DNA of 41,528 bases from Treponema sp. (lineage in GTDB: Bacteria > Spirochaetota > Spirochaetia > Treponematales > Breznakiellaceae). Both the position numbers and the translations under genes were made by a program. The notes beneath the pieces are model-generated. The model saw only the letters and a program-made list of their open reading frames with translations, was not told the origin of the DNA and ran no database searches. Where the stretch lies: assembly GCA_031266875.1 (NCBI GenBank), contig JAISAE010000032.1:1-41528 (forward strand), in the 5' to 3' direction. Positions 24,983-32,717 of the stretch are shown piece after piece. How positions within the stretch are numbered: position 1 is the first letter of the stretch; every line of letters begins with the position of its first letter.

Positions 24983-25807
24983 CTATTGTATCGCGTCCAT
25001 TGCGACATTATCCATGTCGTCAAAGGTCTGGTTCTCGCCAGCCATAGCCCAGATAAAGGTATAGGCGGCGGTTCCCACGCCGGAGTGAATCGACCATGAC
25101 GGCGATATAATCGACTGTTCGTTACGCATGACAATGTGCCGCGTCTCAGCCGGCTGTCCATGCATATGAAATACAACAGCGTCGTCGGGTATATCAAAAT
25201 AAAAATACACCTCCATGCGGCGCTCGTGCGTATGACAGGGCATGGTATTCCATACCGAACCGGGTTCCAGAACCGTCATGCCCATAACAAGCTGACAGCT
25301 TTGACACACAGCAGGATGCACGTACTGATAGATTGTGCGCACATTTACCGTCGCAGCCGCGCCGAGCTTGCGCGGATTCGCCTTTTCAATGGGAATAAAG
25401 ACAGTAGGATAGGCAGTATGCGCCGGGGCGCTTGCCATATAAAACTTGGCAAAATCACCTGAAAAAACAACATCCTTCGCGCCTTTACCAACATACAAGC
25501 CGTCGCCTTTTTTCATCGGGTAGTTCACGCCGTCGATTTCGACCGAACCGCTGCCCGCAATACAAATAACGCCAAGCTCACGGCGGTCAAGAAACATATC
25601 GCTGCCAAAATCCTTGCCGCCTTCAAGCCTGAGCTGTTTGCCGCAGGGATACGCGCCGCCAAATACAACGCGATCCACATGGGTATAACAGAGGCTTATC
25701 TCACCTTTGACGAACACCTTATCAAAAAGATAATGTTCCCGCATCGTCGCCGTGTCATACTTTTTCATGTCGGCGGGATGTTCTGAATAACGCAGTTCCA
25801 GTTTCAT
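24983..25807 (-). CDS. kduI: 5-dehydro-4-deoxy-D-glucuronate isomerase
   Basis: The 274-residue protein matches KduI in length (about 278) and sequence (MKLELRYSEHPADMKKYDTA at the start). It isomerises 5-keto-4-deoxyuronate from pectin or glycosaminoglycan lyases to 2,5-diketo-3-deoxygluconate. The cupin metal ligands are visible: His192 and His194 (CHTHERR), Glu199 and His241 (SIHSGVG); the spacing 192 to 241 equals that between the known E. coli ligands 196 and 245. GGAG 5 nt before ATG 25807 sets the start; an in-frame GTG two codons upstream is less likely. It is the last gene of the esterase-LUD-kduD-kduI operon. Confidence 0.95.
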   Translation of the reverse strand: MKLELRYSEHPADMKKYDTATMREHYLFDKVFVKGEISLCYTHVDRVVFGGAYPCGKQLRLEGGKDFGSDMFLDRRELGVICIAGSGSVEIDGVNYPMKKGDGLYVGKGAKDVVFSGDFAKFYMASAPAHTAYPTVFIPIEKANPRKLGAAATVNVRTIYQYVHPAVCQSCQLVMGMTVLEPGSVWNTMPCHTHERRMEVYFYFDIPDDAVVFHMHGQPAETRHIVMRNEQSIISPSWSIHSGVGTAAYTFIWAMAGENQTFDDMDNVAMDAIQ

Positions 25808-25882
25808 AATCACTCCTTTTACGTTGTTAGCAGCCGGTCCTTAGTTACCACTTTCTACCGCTGACAACTCATTACTACAAGT

Positions 25883-26683
25883 TCACTTAGGCTGCTTGCC
25901 AATATACGCGAGTATGCCACCATCAACATACAGCACATGGCCGTTGACAAAATCAGACGCGCTTGACGCGAGAAACACCACCGGGCCTTCGAGGTCTTCC
26001 GGCGTTCCCCAGCGCGCCATCGGCGTTTTCGCTATGATAAACGAATCAAACGGGTGCCGCGATCCATCGGCCTGTTTTTCACGTAAGGGCGCGGTCTGCG
26101 GCGTGGCAATATAACCAGGGCCTATGCCGTTACACTGAATGTTATACGCGCCGTATTCTGACGCGATATTGCGCGTAAGCATTTTCAAGCCGCCTTTTGC
26201 CGCGGCGTAGGCGCTCACGGTTTCGCGCCCCAGTTCAGACATCATTGAGCAGACATTGATAATCTTGCCGCCGCCCTGGGCAATCATATCAGGGATAAGT
26301 GCTTTGGCCAGCACAAAAGGCGCGACCAAATCAATATCAATAACCTGCGCAAAATCAGCCTTACTCATCTCAGTCATGGGAATTCTTTTGATGATACCCG
26401 CGTTATTCACGAGTATATCAATGACGCCGAGTCCGGCCTTTATATCAGCGACCAGTTTTGTTACCTGCGCCTCATCCGTAAGATCCGCGATGAAGCCGCA
26501 GGCGCTTATACCATCAGCCTCGTAGTTCTTTAACGCCTCGTCCATGTGCTGCTGACTGCGGCAATTAAACGCAACCTTCGCGCCGGCCTTTGCGAGCGCC
26601 TTCGCCATCGCGTACCCGATTCCATAAGCTGCGCCCGTTACCAGCGCGACTTTCCCGTCAAGCCTGAAATGTACTTCAGCCAT
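25883..26683 (-). CDS. kduD: 2-deoxy-D-gluconate 3-dehydrogenase / uronate-pathway SDR
   Basis: A 266-residue classical short-chain dehydrogenase. The cofactor motif is TGAAYGIG (residues about 17-24), then NNAG at about 92-95, with catalytic Ser in VCSMMSELG and the YAAAK motif for Tyr/Lys. Next to kduI the obvious role is KduD, reducing 2,5-diketo-3-deoxygluconate to KDG with NADH. A gluconate 5-dehydrogenase cannot be excluded by sequence alone. AGGAGG lies 6 nt before the ATG. kduI starts 75 nt downstream. KDG kinase and aldolase genes are not in the window. Confidence 0.9.
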   Translation of the reverse strand: MAEVHFRLDGKVALVTGAAYGIGYAMAKALAKAGAKVAFNCRSQQHMDEALKNYEADGISACGFIADLTDEAQVTKLVADIKAGLGVIDILVNNAGIIKRIPMTEMSKADFAQVIDIDLVAPFVLAKALIPDMIAQGGGKIINVCSMMSELGRETVSAYAAAKGGLKMLTRNIASEYGAYNIQCNGIGPGYIATPQTAPLREKQADGSRHPFDSFIIAKTPMARWGTPEDLEGPVVFLASSASDFVNGHVLYVDGGILAYIGKQPK

Positions 26684-26692
26684 GTTTGCCTC

Positions 26693-27328
26693 CTAAAACC
26701 CCAGGGTCTCATTAATGAGGAGCAGGGTGTATTTGCCGGAAAACTTCTGGGCATTATATGTGATAAGTAATTGATTACACATCCGTTTGGGTATATTACA
26801 GTCCGTGCATACGCCAGTTTCCGCGCAGGGAGTTTTGTGATTATTCCGGCGGCAGTTCATGGGCGCGACAGCGTGAACACGCGCTATGGCTTCTTCCAGG
26901 CTGTTCACCAGTTTATTCACCCCAGCCACCACAATAACGCGGCGAGGCCCATAAGCCATAGCAGCCACGCGGCTGCCCGAACAGTCTATATTAACCATTT
27001 CCCCGCCCATGGTTAAAGCATTCGCCCCACTCAGAAAATAATCCGCCATAAGACTGTCGCGGCACATCTCAAAATGATCCGCGCAGTTGTAGCGGTCGTA
27101 GAGTTTGTACTGCCCGTTCCGTAAAACAGGAAGTATATCCATAGCAGCGAGCGTTTCACTTCCCCCAAGGCCAACAGAGACGCCGGTGGGTAAGATTGTC
27201 TCAAAGAGAAGAGTCTTTGCCTCATTCAGCGTTTCAGCGTAATAGCTGGTCCAGCCCTTTTCCGCAAACGCGCTGACCGCAAGCCGCCCCTGTTTTTCCC
27301 CCAGCCATGTACGGTACTGATTTTCCAT
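26693..27328 (-). CDS. LUD-domain protein (DUF162, LutC-like)
   Basis: A 211-residue LUD-domain protein resembling the LutC/YkgG group linked to lactate utilisation. Features: VSVGLGGSETLAAMDI at about residues 50-65, FLSGANALTMGGEMVNIDCSG, and PRRVIVVAGVNKLV. The Cys-rich segment CAETGVCTDCNIPKRMCNQL near the C-terminus may hold a metal site. Its role in a uronate operon is unclear; perhaps it acts with an oxidoreductase. AAGGAG favours the second of two ATGs (27328). It ends 9 nt before kduD starts. Confidence 0.85.
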   Translation of the reverse strand: MENQYRTWLGEKQGRLAVSAFAEKGWTSYYAETLNEAKTLLFETILPTGVSVGLGGSETLAAMDILPVLRNGQYKLYDRYNCADHFEMCRDSLMADYFLSGANALTMGGEMVNIDCSGSRVAAMAYGPRRVIVVAGVNKLVNSLEEAIARVHAVAPMNCRRNNHKTPCAETGVCTDCNIPKRMCNQLLITYNAQKFSGKYTLLLINETLGF

Positions 27329-27408
27329 CATTTCTCCTTATGCGAAGTGCTAATCACAGAATGAACGACTTTCTTCCCCTCGTCAACAACGAATTATGAA
27401 CCGCTGCC

Positions 27409-29067
27409 TTATACAAGTCCGTCAAGGCAAAGCTGTTCCGCGCCTTCGGCCTTGTACAACGGCGCTTCGTTTTTACCCAAAAGCATGTTGTCGCAGAAGT
27501 TCAGCACAGCCAGCCAGTCCGCCGCGCTATAGGCGTGTCCGCCTTCACGGACAAACAGCGCGTTCTTACCCGCCGCGCCCAGAAACTGATACACCGGCTC
27601 CGACGCCGCCCACGAAAGGGTGATGCCGTAGGGGTTCGACCACACATCGTCAAGCCCGTCAACGCTTATGAGTGGACGCGGCGCAATAAGCGCACGGACA
27701 AAGTGTAGGTCGAAAGGCAGTAATGCCTCATCCATAAGCGTTGATCTTTTTTCATGGTTGCCGTAATCCGCGCACACATCGGAGAACCAGTACCAGTACC
27801 TGCTTTTTTTGGTGATGTCGCCCAGGCTTTCGCACGCGCCTCCGGGACCAAGTCGCGTTCCCATGAAACGCAGGCTCGCGGCCCCGCCGCAGCCGGAACC
27901 AGCCGCCGCGCATAACGCAAACCGCTCGTCGTATATTGCCGAGCAGAGCGCCGCCTTCCCTCCCCGCGAATGGCCGGTCGTTATCAGCCTGTCCGGGTCC
28001 GCGTAATCTGTCGTGAGCAGATAATCAACGAGGCGGCTCGCGCCCCAACCCCAGATCGCCATTGCTCGCCAATCGCTGTCTGGATATGTTTCAACACACT
28101 GCCCGGTCAGATGTTCACAGCCCATGATGTCCGGCGCAAGCTGGTTCCGGTTAAACATCGCTATCGCGTAACCGCGCCGGATCACCTCCTCCTCAACAGG
28201 ACAGGGCAGCATATCCGCGAACTGATTCCACACAAACACGGGAAAACGCCCTTGCCGCGCCGGTCGTATGATCACCGCGTCAAAACTGATTGCGTTGTAA
28301 GCGCCACAAGTGATACGCACGGTTTCCTTAATCGCGCCATTGTTACCCATAGACTTCCTGCTTGGAAGGCTGCCCGCCGCGTGGGTCTCTGACACCTTGA
28401 AGCGATGCCTGCCGCGTGGGTCTTGAAAGCTGCCCGCTGCGTGGGTCTCTGACACCTTGAAGCGCCGCCTGCCGCGTGGGTCTTGAAGGCTGCTCGCTGC
28501 GTGGGTCTCTGACACCTTGAAGTGCTGCCCGCCGTTTGGGTCTCTGACACCTCGGAAAGCTGTCTGCCGTTTAGGTCTCTGACACCTTGAAGTGCTGTCC
28601 GCTGCGTGGGTCTCTGACACTTTGAAGCACTGCCCGCTGCGTGGGTCTCGAAGGCCGCCTGCCTCGTGGGTCTCTGACACCTTGAAGCGATGCCTGCCGT
28701 TTGGGTCTCGAAAGCTGCTCGCCTCGTGGGTCTCTGACACCTTGAAGCGCTGCCTGCCGCGTGGGTCTTGAAAGCTGTTCGCCTCGTGGGTCTCTGACAC
28801 CTTGAAGCGCCGCCTGCCGCGTGGGTCTCTGACACCTCGGAAAGCTGTCTGCCGCGTGGGTCTCTGACACCTGATAACAGTGCCGGTCGCGCCGCCCGAT
28901 TCCGGCGGGGTATGACCATAAAGGTAATGGGCGAGCATTTCCTTGAGATAAACTCGCTGCTCCTCCCATTCTGCCGCCGACGCCACCCGCGCTCCATCTG
29001 GTTTCAGGAACGGGTCTGGCAGACGCTCCTGCCGGATCGCTGTTTTCTTGTCTGTAAAATTAAACAT
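27409..29067 (-). CDS. CE15-like glucuronoyl esterase interrupted in frame by a tandem repeat
   Basis: A 552-residue alpha/beta-hydrolase. Residues 1-64 match the start of bacterial glucuronoyl-esterase-type proteins (LPDPFLKPDG, MLAHYLYGHTPP). Residues about 65-235 are encoded by a 35/25-bp tandem repeat (VSETH and DPRGR motifs). The catalytic part follows: TGHSRGGKAAL with Ser367, SGCGGAASLRF, an acidic candidate in VDGLDDVWSNPYG, and His511 in EGGHAYSA. CE15 enzymes cleave esters between 4-O-methylglucuronate and lignin; the downstream kdu genes fit uronate release. No signal peptide is evident. GAGGT precedes the ATG. It is the first gene of the operon. Whether the 170-residue insert is tolerated is unknown. 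Confidence 0.85.
   Translation of the reverse strand: MFNFTDKKTAIRQERLPDPFLKPDGARVASAAEWEEQRVYLKEMLAHYLYGHTPPESGGATGTVIRCQRPTRQTAFRGVRDPRGRRRFKVSETHEANSFQDPRGRQRFKVSETHEASSFRDPNGRHRFKVSETHEAGGLRDPRSGQCFKVSETHAADSTSRCQRPKRQTAFRGVRDPNGGQHFKVSETHAASSLQDPRGRRRFKVSETHAAGSFQDPRGRHRFKVSETHAAGSLPSRKSMGNNGAIKETVRITCGAYNAISFDAVIIRPARQGRFPVFVWNQFADMLPCPVEEEVIRRGYAIAMFNRNQLAPDIMGCEHLTGQCVETYPDSDWRAMAIWGWGASRLVDYLLTTDYADPDRLITTGHSRGGKAALCSAIYDERFALCAAAGSGCGGAASLRFMGTRLGPGGACESLGDITKKSRYWYWFSDVCADYGNHEKRSTLMDEALLPFDLHFVRALIAPRPLISVDGLDDVWSNPYGITLSWAASEPVYQFLGAAGKNALFVREGGHAYSAADWLAVLNFCDNMLLGKNEAPLYKAEGAEQLCLDGLV
28362..28872 (-). repeat. 35/25-bp tandem array inside the esterase gene
   Basis: Ten 35-bp units and five 25-bp units run from 28382 to 28856, with partial units at both ends. 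Every unit begins TGGGTCT (one has TAGGTCT). The 25-bp units look like the 35-bp unit minus about 10 bp around TGACACCTTG. Order from 28382: 35,25,35,25,35,35,35,35,25,35,25,35,25,35,35. A 35+25 pair equals 20 codons, but the array as a whole shifts frames; no stop occurs in any minus-strand frame across it. Confidence 0.93.
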
Positions 29068-29157
29068 AGTGTTACCTCTTGTTCTTATATTATTTCATCT
29101 GAGAGAACATTGTTGATCAAGCTTATTGCGTCTTGTTTATATCAATAGAGCGGCTTC

Positions 29158-29341
29158 CATACATCCGGCACAAGAAGCGCAAAACAGGCGCGTCTGGCTT
29201 GAGCCGACCAATACAGCATCCATACATCCGGCACAAGAAGCGCAAAACAGGCGCGTCTGGCTTGACAGCACAAAGAGCGTGAAACAGGCGCGTCCAGCCT
29301 GAGCCAACCAATGCAGCATCCATACATCCGGCACAAGAAGC
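29158..29341. repeat. 63-bp direct repeats upstream of the esterase operon
   Basis: A 63-bp unit starts at 29158 and 29221 (CATACATCCGGCACAAGAAG). A third, rearranged copy lacking its first about 9 bp spans about 29266-29320, and a fourth start is at 29321. The last copy runs into the remnant of a paralogue of the 321-815 gene. Operon promoter elements must lie between here and 29067; none is clear. Confidence 0.8.
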
Positions 29342-29473
29342 GTGAAACAGGACATCCCCGGCGCAAAGGCTGTCCGCGAAAACCTGAAACCCCGCTTCCC
29401 CGGCGGCAAAACGTGGGGTGACGATGTACCAAAACCGAAACGGACTAAGCCCTTCCCGTCGAACACTCCCTGA
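29342..29473 (+). pseudogene. C-terminal remnant of a paralogue of the 321-815 gene
   Basis: In the plus frame starting GTG 29342 the sequence reads VKQDIPGAKAVRENLKPRFP, followed by GGKTWGDDVPKP and a stop at 29471. This parallels QDIPGAKAVYEELKTRFP near the C-terminus of the first hypothetical protein. The rest of the gene (about 120 residues) is absent; the frame upstream is made of the 63-bp repeat. No start signal. It is a gene remnant whose 5' part was lost or replaced by repeat sequence. Confidence 0.7.
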
Positions 29474-29530
29474 GCATAGCCGTAGATTCCCTGAGACTCG
29501 GCAGAGACGCTTTTTCAGTCTTCTAAGACG

Positions 29531-29640
29531 CTCAGAGAGTATCTACTGACACTCAGAGAGTATCCATTGATGCTCAGAGAGTATCCGCTGACTCTCGGAG
29601 AGTATCCATTGATGCTCAGAGAGTATCCGCTGACTCTCGG
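29531..29640. repeat. Five 21-bp tandem units
   Basis: Units begin at 29531, 29552, 29573, 29594 and 29615, with a partial unit at 29636, all with the core CTC(A/G)GAGAGTATC. Endings alternate between CATTGATG and CGCTGACT, giving a 42-bp higher-order pattern. The array ends about 80 bp from the 3' end of the aldo/keto reductase gene. Confidence 0.9.
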
Positions 29641-29717
29641 AAGGTGTAGCGATGGGGATAGGGACCGCGCCTTAGATTCCAGCGCATTGTTTATAAAGGG
29701 GAAGCACGCTCCATGCG

Positions 29718-30920
29718 CTATCCGCTGGTAACTCTCTTGTCTTTCCCCAAAAATGCGCGAGCGACCGTGACGGCAAAGCGGAACCAAACCGGCTCCATGC
29801 GCTTGTATACCATTGCGAGATGCTGTCTGATGGGAAGGTGTTGGGGGCAGTGGCTTTCGCACTTGCCGCACTTAATACAGAGGCCGGCTCCGCTGCGGCG
29901 CGACGAGGTTACGGAGGTGCTGGTTGTATACTGCTGCATTCCGCTTACAAAGCCCATGGAGAACGAGGTGTTATAGGCGGCAAAACACGCTGGAATGTTG
30001 ACGTTGCGGGGACAGGGCATACAGTAGGCGCAGCCAGTACAGTGTATCTTGTAAGAAGCGTTGAATACCGCAAGCACCTGCTGGTAGGTTTCACGCTCGG
30101 TCGCGTTCAACATATTGGCGGCGGCCTTATCTGCCAGAGCGAGGTTTTCCTCAAGCTGACTTTGCTCGCTCATGCCGGACAGCACTACAGTCGCTTCAGC
30201 CTGATCCCAGACCCAGCGCAAGCCCCAGGCCGCCGGTGAAAGGGCTGGATTTGCCTTTTTGAAGATACTGACCGCTTCAGGGGGAAGGCCGTTTGCTAAC
30301 TTTCCCCCCAGCAGGGGTTCCATGATGATAACCGGCATTCGTTCAGCGGCCTTTTTCAGACCGGTAACGCCGGCCTGAAACCTTGGGTTGGAATAGTTGT
30401 ACTGAATCTGACAAAAGTCCCAGTCGTATGCGTCAAGGACGTTGAGGAACTCATTCACGCTGCCATGAAACGAAAAGCCCGCCTGCCTGATACGGCCTTG
30501 TTTCTTCTGTTCCGCGATCCATTCCTCAATTCCCCAGGTTTTGAGCTGCTGCCATAAAGCATTGTCAGTAATCATGTGCATCAGATAGTAGTCGATGGAG
30601 GAAGTTCGCAGGCGTTCCAGTTCTTTATCGAAGAACTTGTCAAAGTCCGCCTGACCCTTGACGAATAGCAGCGGCAGTTTTGTGGCAATGAAGACCTTAT
30701 CCCGCACGTGGTTTTTGTCAAGAATCGTACCCAAGGCTTCCTCGCTTCCGGGGTATATGTAGGCGGTATCAAAATAGTTCACCCCGTTATCGATCGCCTT
30801 CATGACCAGCGCTTCACTCTTCTTCATGTCAATAGCGCCGAGGTTTTGGGGGAAACGCATACAGCCGAGTCCCAGTATTGAGAGTTTGTTCCCTGATTTC
30901 TTGTCTATTCTGTATTGCAT
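29718..30920 (-). CDS. Aldo/keto reductase with C-terminal ferredoxin centres
   Basis: A 400-residue fusion. Residues about 1-285 form an AKR barrel: GLGCMRFP, NYFDTAYIYPGSEEALG with catalytic Asp and Tyr, IATKLP with the Lys, and YLMHM with the His. The C-terminus carries two Cys clusters, CTGCAYCMPCP and CIKCGKCESHCP, typical of 4Fe-4S ferredoxin domains. Such fusions may couple carbonyl reduction to ferredoxin; the substrate is unknown. It is transcribed divergently from comM, 60 bp away. The start has only a weak ribosome binding site (ACAAG). The last residues, AFLGKDKRVTSG, are unremarkable. Confidence 0.92.
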   Translation of the reverse strand: MQYRIDKKSGNKLSILGLGCMRFPQNLGAIDMKKSEALVMKAIDNGVNYFDTAYIYPGSEEALGTILDKNHVRDKVFIATKLPLLFVKGQADFDKFFDKELERLRTSSIDYYLMHMITDNALWQQLKTWGIEEWIAEQKKQGRIRQAGFSFHGSVNEFLNVLDAYDWDFCQIQYNYSNPRFQAGVTGLKKAAERMPVIIMEPLLGGKLANGLPPEAVSIFKKANPALSPAAWGLRWVWDQAEATVVLSGMSEQSQLEENLALADKAAANMLNATERETYQQVLAVFNASYKIHCTGCAYCMPCPRNVNIPACFAAYNTSFSMGFVSGMQQYTTSTSVTSSRRSGAGLCIKCGKCESHCPQHLPIRQHLAMVYKRMEPVWFRFAVTVARAFLGKDKRVTSG

Positions 30921-30980
30921 AGCTTGTCATACTAAAGCAAAGGCTGCTTTTCGCGCAATACAAGAAGGTGAGGTGTTGTG

Positions 30981-32618
30981 ATGCATGTACTTTCTTATGT
31001 GCCGTTTGGCGCGGACGGGATTATCATTCGGATTGAGGCGGATATACGGCGGGGCATACCGGGGATAGACATCACCGGCCTTGCCGAGGGCGCGGTGCGG
31101 GAGGCCAAGGAGCGGGTGATGGCGGCATTCCGCAACTCCGGCTATACCTTTCCGCCTGACCGTATTCTCATCAACCTTGCGCCTGCGGGCGTGAGGAAAG
31201 ACGGCGCGTACCTTGATCTGCCCATCGCGCTTGCGGTGCTTGCCGCCGCAAAGCTGGCTCCGTCCGCTGAAGACCTTATCGTTATGGGGGAACTGGAACT
31301 TTCCGGCGCGCTGCGGCCTGTACGCGGGGTATTGGCCGCGACAGTGGCTGGTCTGCAAGCAGGGATTCAGGATTTTATTATACCGCAAGAAAATGAACGG
31401 GAAGCGGCCATTCTTGCCGCCGGCAATGTCAGCGCGGTGTCTACACTACGGGAAGCGGTACACGCACTGGTGGTCCGTGCCGAGACCGGTTCTCTGCCGC
31501 TAACGCAAGGGGCTGGCATAACTACGGCGGAGAAGAACGCGCCGTATATTGGCGATTTTTCTGAGGTTCGCGCCCAGGGTCGTTACAAGCGGGCGCTGGA
31601 GATTGCGGCTGCGGGTGGACACAATCTTCTCGTGTTTGGCCCGCCTGGGGCCGGTAAGACGATGCTGGCACGGCGTATGCCGTCTATCATGGCTGAGCTT
31701 TCAACAGCGGAGTCTGTGGAAGTAACGCGGCTGTACAGTCTTGCGGGTCAGTTGGGCGGCAACCCTTCGTGTCTCATCACGCGCCCGCCGTTCCGCTCGC
31801 CCCATCATTCGGCCAGCGTCGAGGGTATACTTGGCGGCGGCAAGAACGTGCGGCCTGGAGAGATAAGCCTCGCGCACTTTGGCGTACTTTTTCTGGACGA
31901 GGCGCCGGAGTTCCGCGCTAATGTGCTTCAGGCGTTGCGTGAACCGCTTGAGGATCGGGTTATCAGCATTTCCCGCGCCGAAGGGCCGGTTCGCCTGCCA
32001 GCTGAGTTTCAATTGCTTCTGGCCGCCAATCCCTGTCCCTGTGGCAGGCTTGGTATGCATACCGCTTCATCTATGTCCGAAGAGTCGATGGAACTTGCCA
32101 GCCTGAACGCGGCCTCCTGTTTCTGCTCACCGGAAGAGATTCACCGTTACTGGCGCAAGTTCGGTGCGGCCTTACTTGACCGCATGGAACTACGAGTAGC
32201 GGTGAGTAACCCTGGTCTTACACGCATGAGCGGCAGCGCCGAAGAACCAAGTGTGCGTATACGGGAACGGGTTGTACGGGCCGTGGCCATACAGCGCCAA
32301 CGTTTCAAGGCCGCCATTCACGGCGCAAACACCGCAACCATGGCTTACACTGCTTGTGATACGCGCCGCAACGCCCGTATGCCGGTTGCCCTGCTCGAAA
32401 AACACTGCATTTTGAGTGATAGCGCGAAAAAAGCCTTTCAGACCGCATCGGCCAAACTCGGCCTCTCAGGACGCGCTTTTCACGGTATCCTGCGTGTTGC
32501 CAGAACCATCGCTGATCTTGAGGCTGCGGATTGTATCCAGACTGTTCACCTGCTGGAGGCCATTCAGCACCGCCGCCTGGGTGACGACCCTTACGACATT
32601 CTTACGGTCGATGAATAA
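30981..32618 (+). CDS. comM: YifB/ComM family magnesium-chelatase-like AAA+ ATPase
   Basis: A 545-residue ComM/YifB protein. An N-terminal Lon-like fold domain (ADIRRGIPGIDITGLAEGAV, FPPDRILINLAPAGVRKDG) precedes the Mg-chelatase AAA+ domain with Walker A GPPGAGKTMLARR, Walker B GVLFLDEAPEF, and the arginine-bearing sensor region LLDRMELRV. A CPCG...CFC segment interrupts the ATPase, as usual, but here is longer (GRLGMHTASSMSEESMELAS), making the protein about 35 residues longer than typical. ComM is a helicase for branch migration in natural transformation. ATG 30981 is preferred over GTG 30978 because GAGGTG lies 5 nt upstream. A terminator follows. Confidence 0.93.
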   Translation: MHVLSYVPFGADGIIIRIEADIRRGIPGIDITGLAEGAVREAKERVMAAFRNSGYTFPPDRILINLAPAGVRKDGAYLDLPIALAVLAAAKLAPSAEDLIVMGELELSGALRPVRGVLAATVAGLQAGIQDFIIPQENEREAAILAAGNVSAVSTLREAVHALVVRAETGSLPLTQGAGITTAEKNAPYIGDFSEVRAQGRYKRALEIAAAGGHNLLVFGPPGAGKTMLARRMPSIMAELSTAESVEVTRLYSLAGQLGGNPSCLITRPPFRSPHHSASVEGILGGGKNVRPGEISLAHFGVLFLDEAPEFRANVLQALREPLEDRVISISRAEGPVRLPAEFQLLLAANPCPCGRLGMHTASSMSEESMELASLNAASCFCSPEEIHRYWRKFGAALLDRMELRVAVSNPGLTRMSGSAEEPSVRIRERVVRAVAIQRQRFKAAIHGANTATMAYTACDTRRNARMPVALLEKHCILSDSAKKAFQTASAKLGLSGRAFHGILRVARTIADLEAADCIQTVHLLEAIQHRRLGDDPYDILTVDE

Positions 32619-32677
32619 CGAGCGTCGCATGGCGAATTAAGGCTGCAATAGCAGTGATCCGCTGTACCTGATGCGGC

Positions 32678-32703
32678 GGGGATTTATTTTCCCCTCTTTT
32701 TTG
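32678..32703 (+). terminator. Intrinsic terminator of comM
   Basis: GGGGA (32678-32682) pairs with TCCCC (32690-32694) over a T-rich loop, followed by TCTTTTTTG. Confidence 0.7.
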
Positions 32704-32717
32704 TCGATAGTAAAACG

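Noticed and set aside
28272..28997. Alternative minus-strand frames (RCQRPTRRAAF-type repeats) across the esterase array
   Set aside because: They exist only because the repeat lacks stops in every minus frame; the esterase frame alone joins two recognisable enzyme parts.
29137..29466. Cys-rich minus-strand frames over the 63-bp repeats
   Set aside because: Frames are shadows of the repeat; the plus strand carries a recognisable gene remnant over part of the same stretch.
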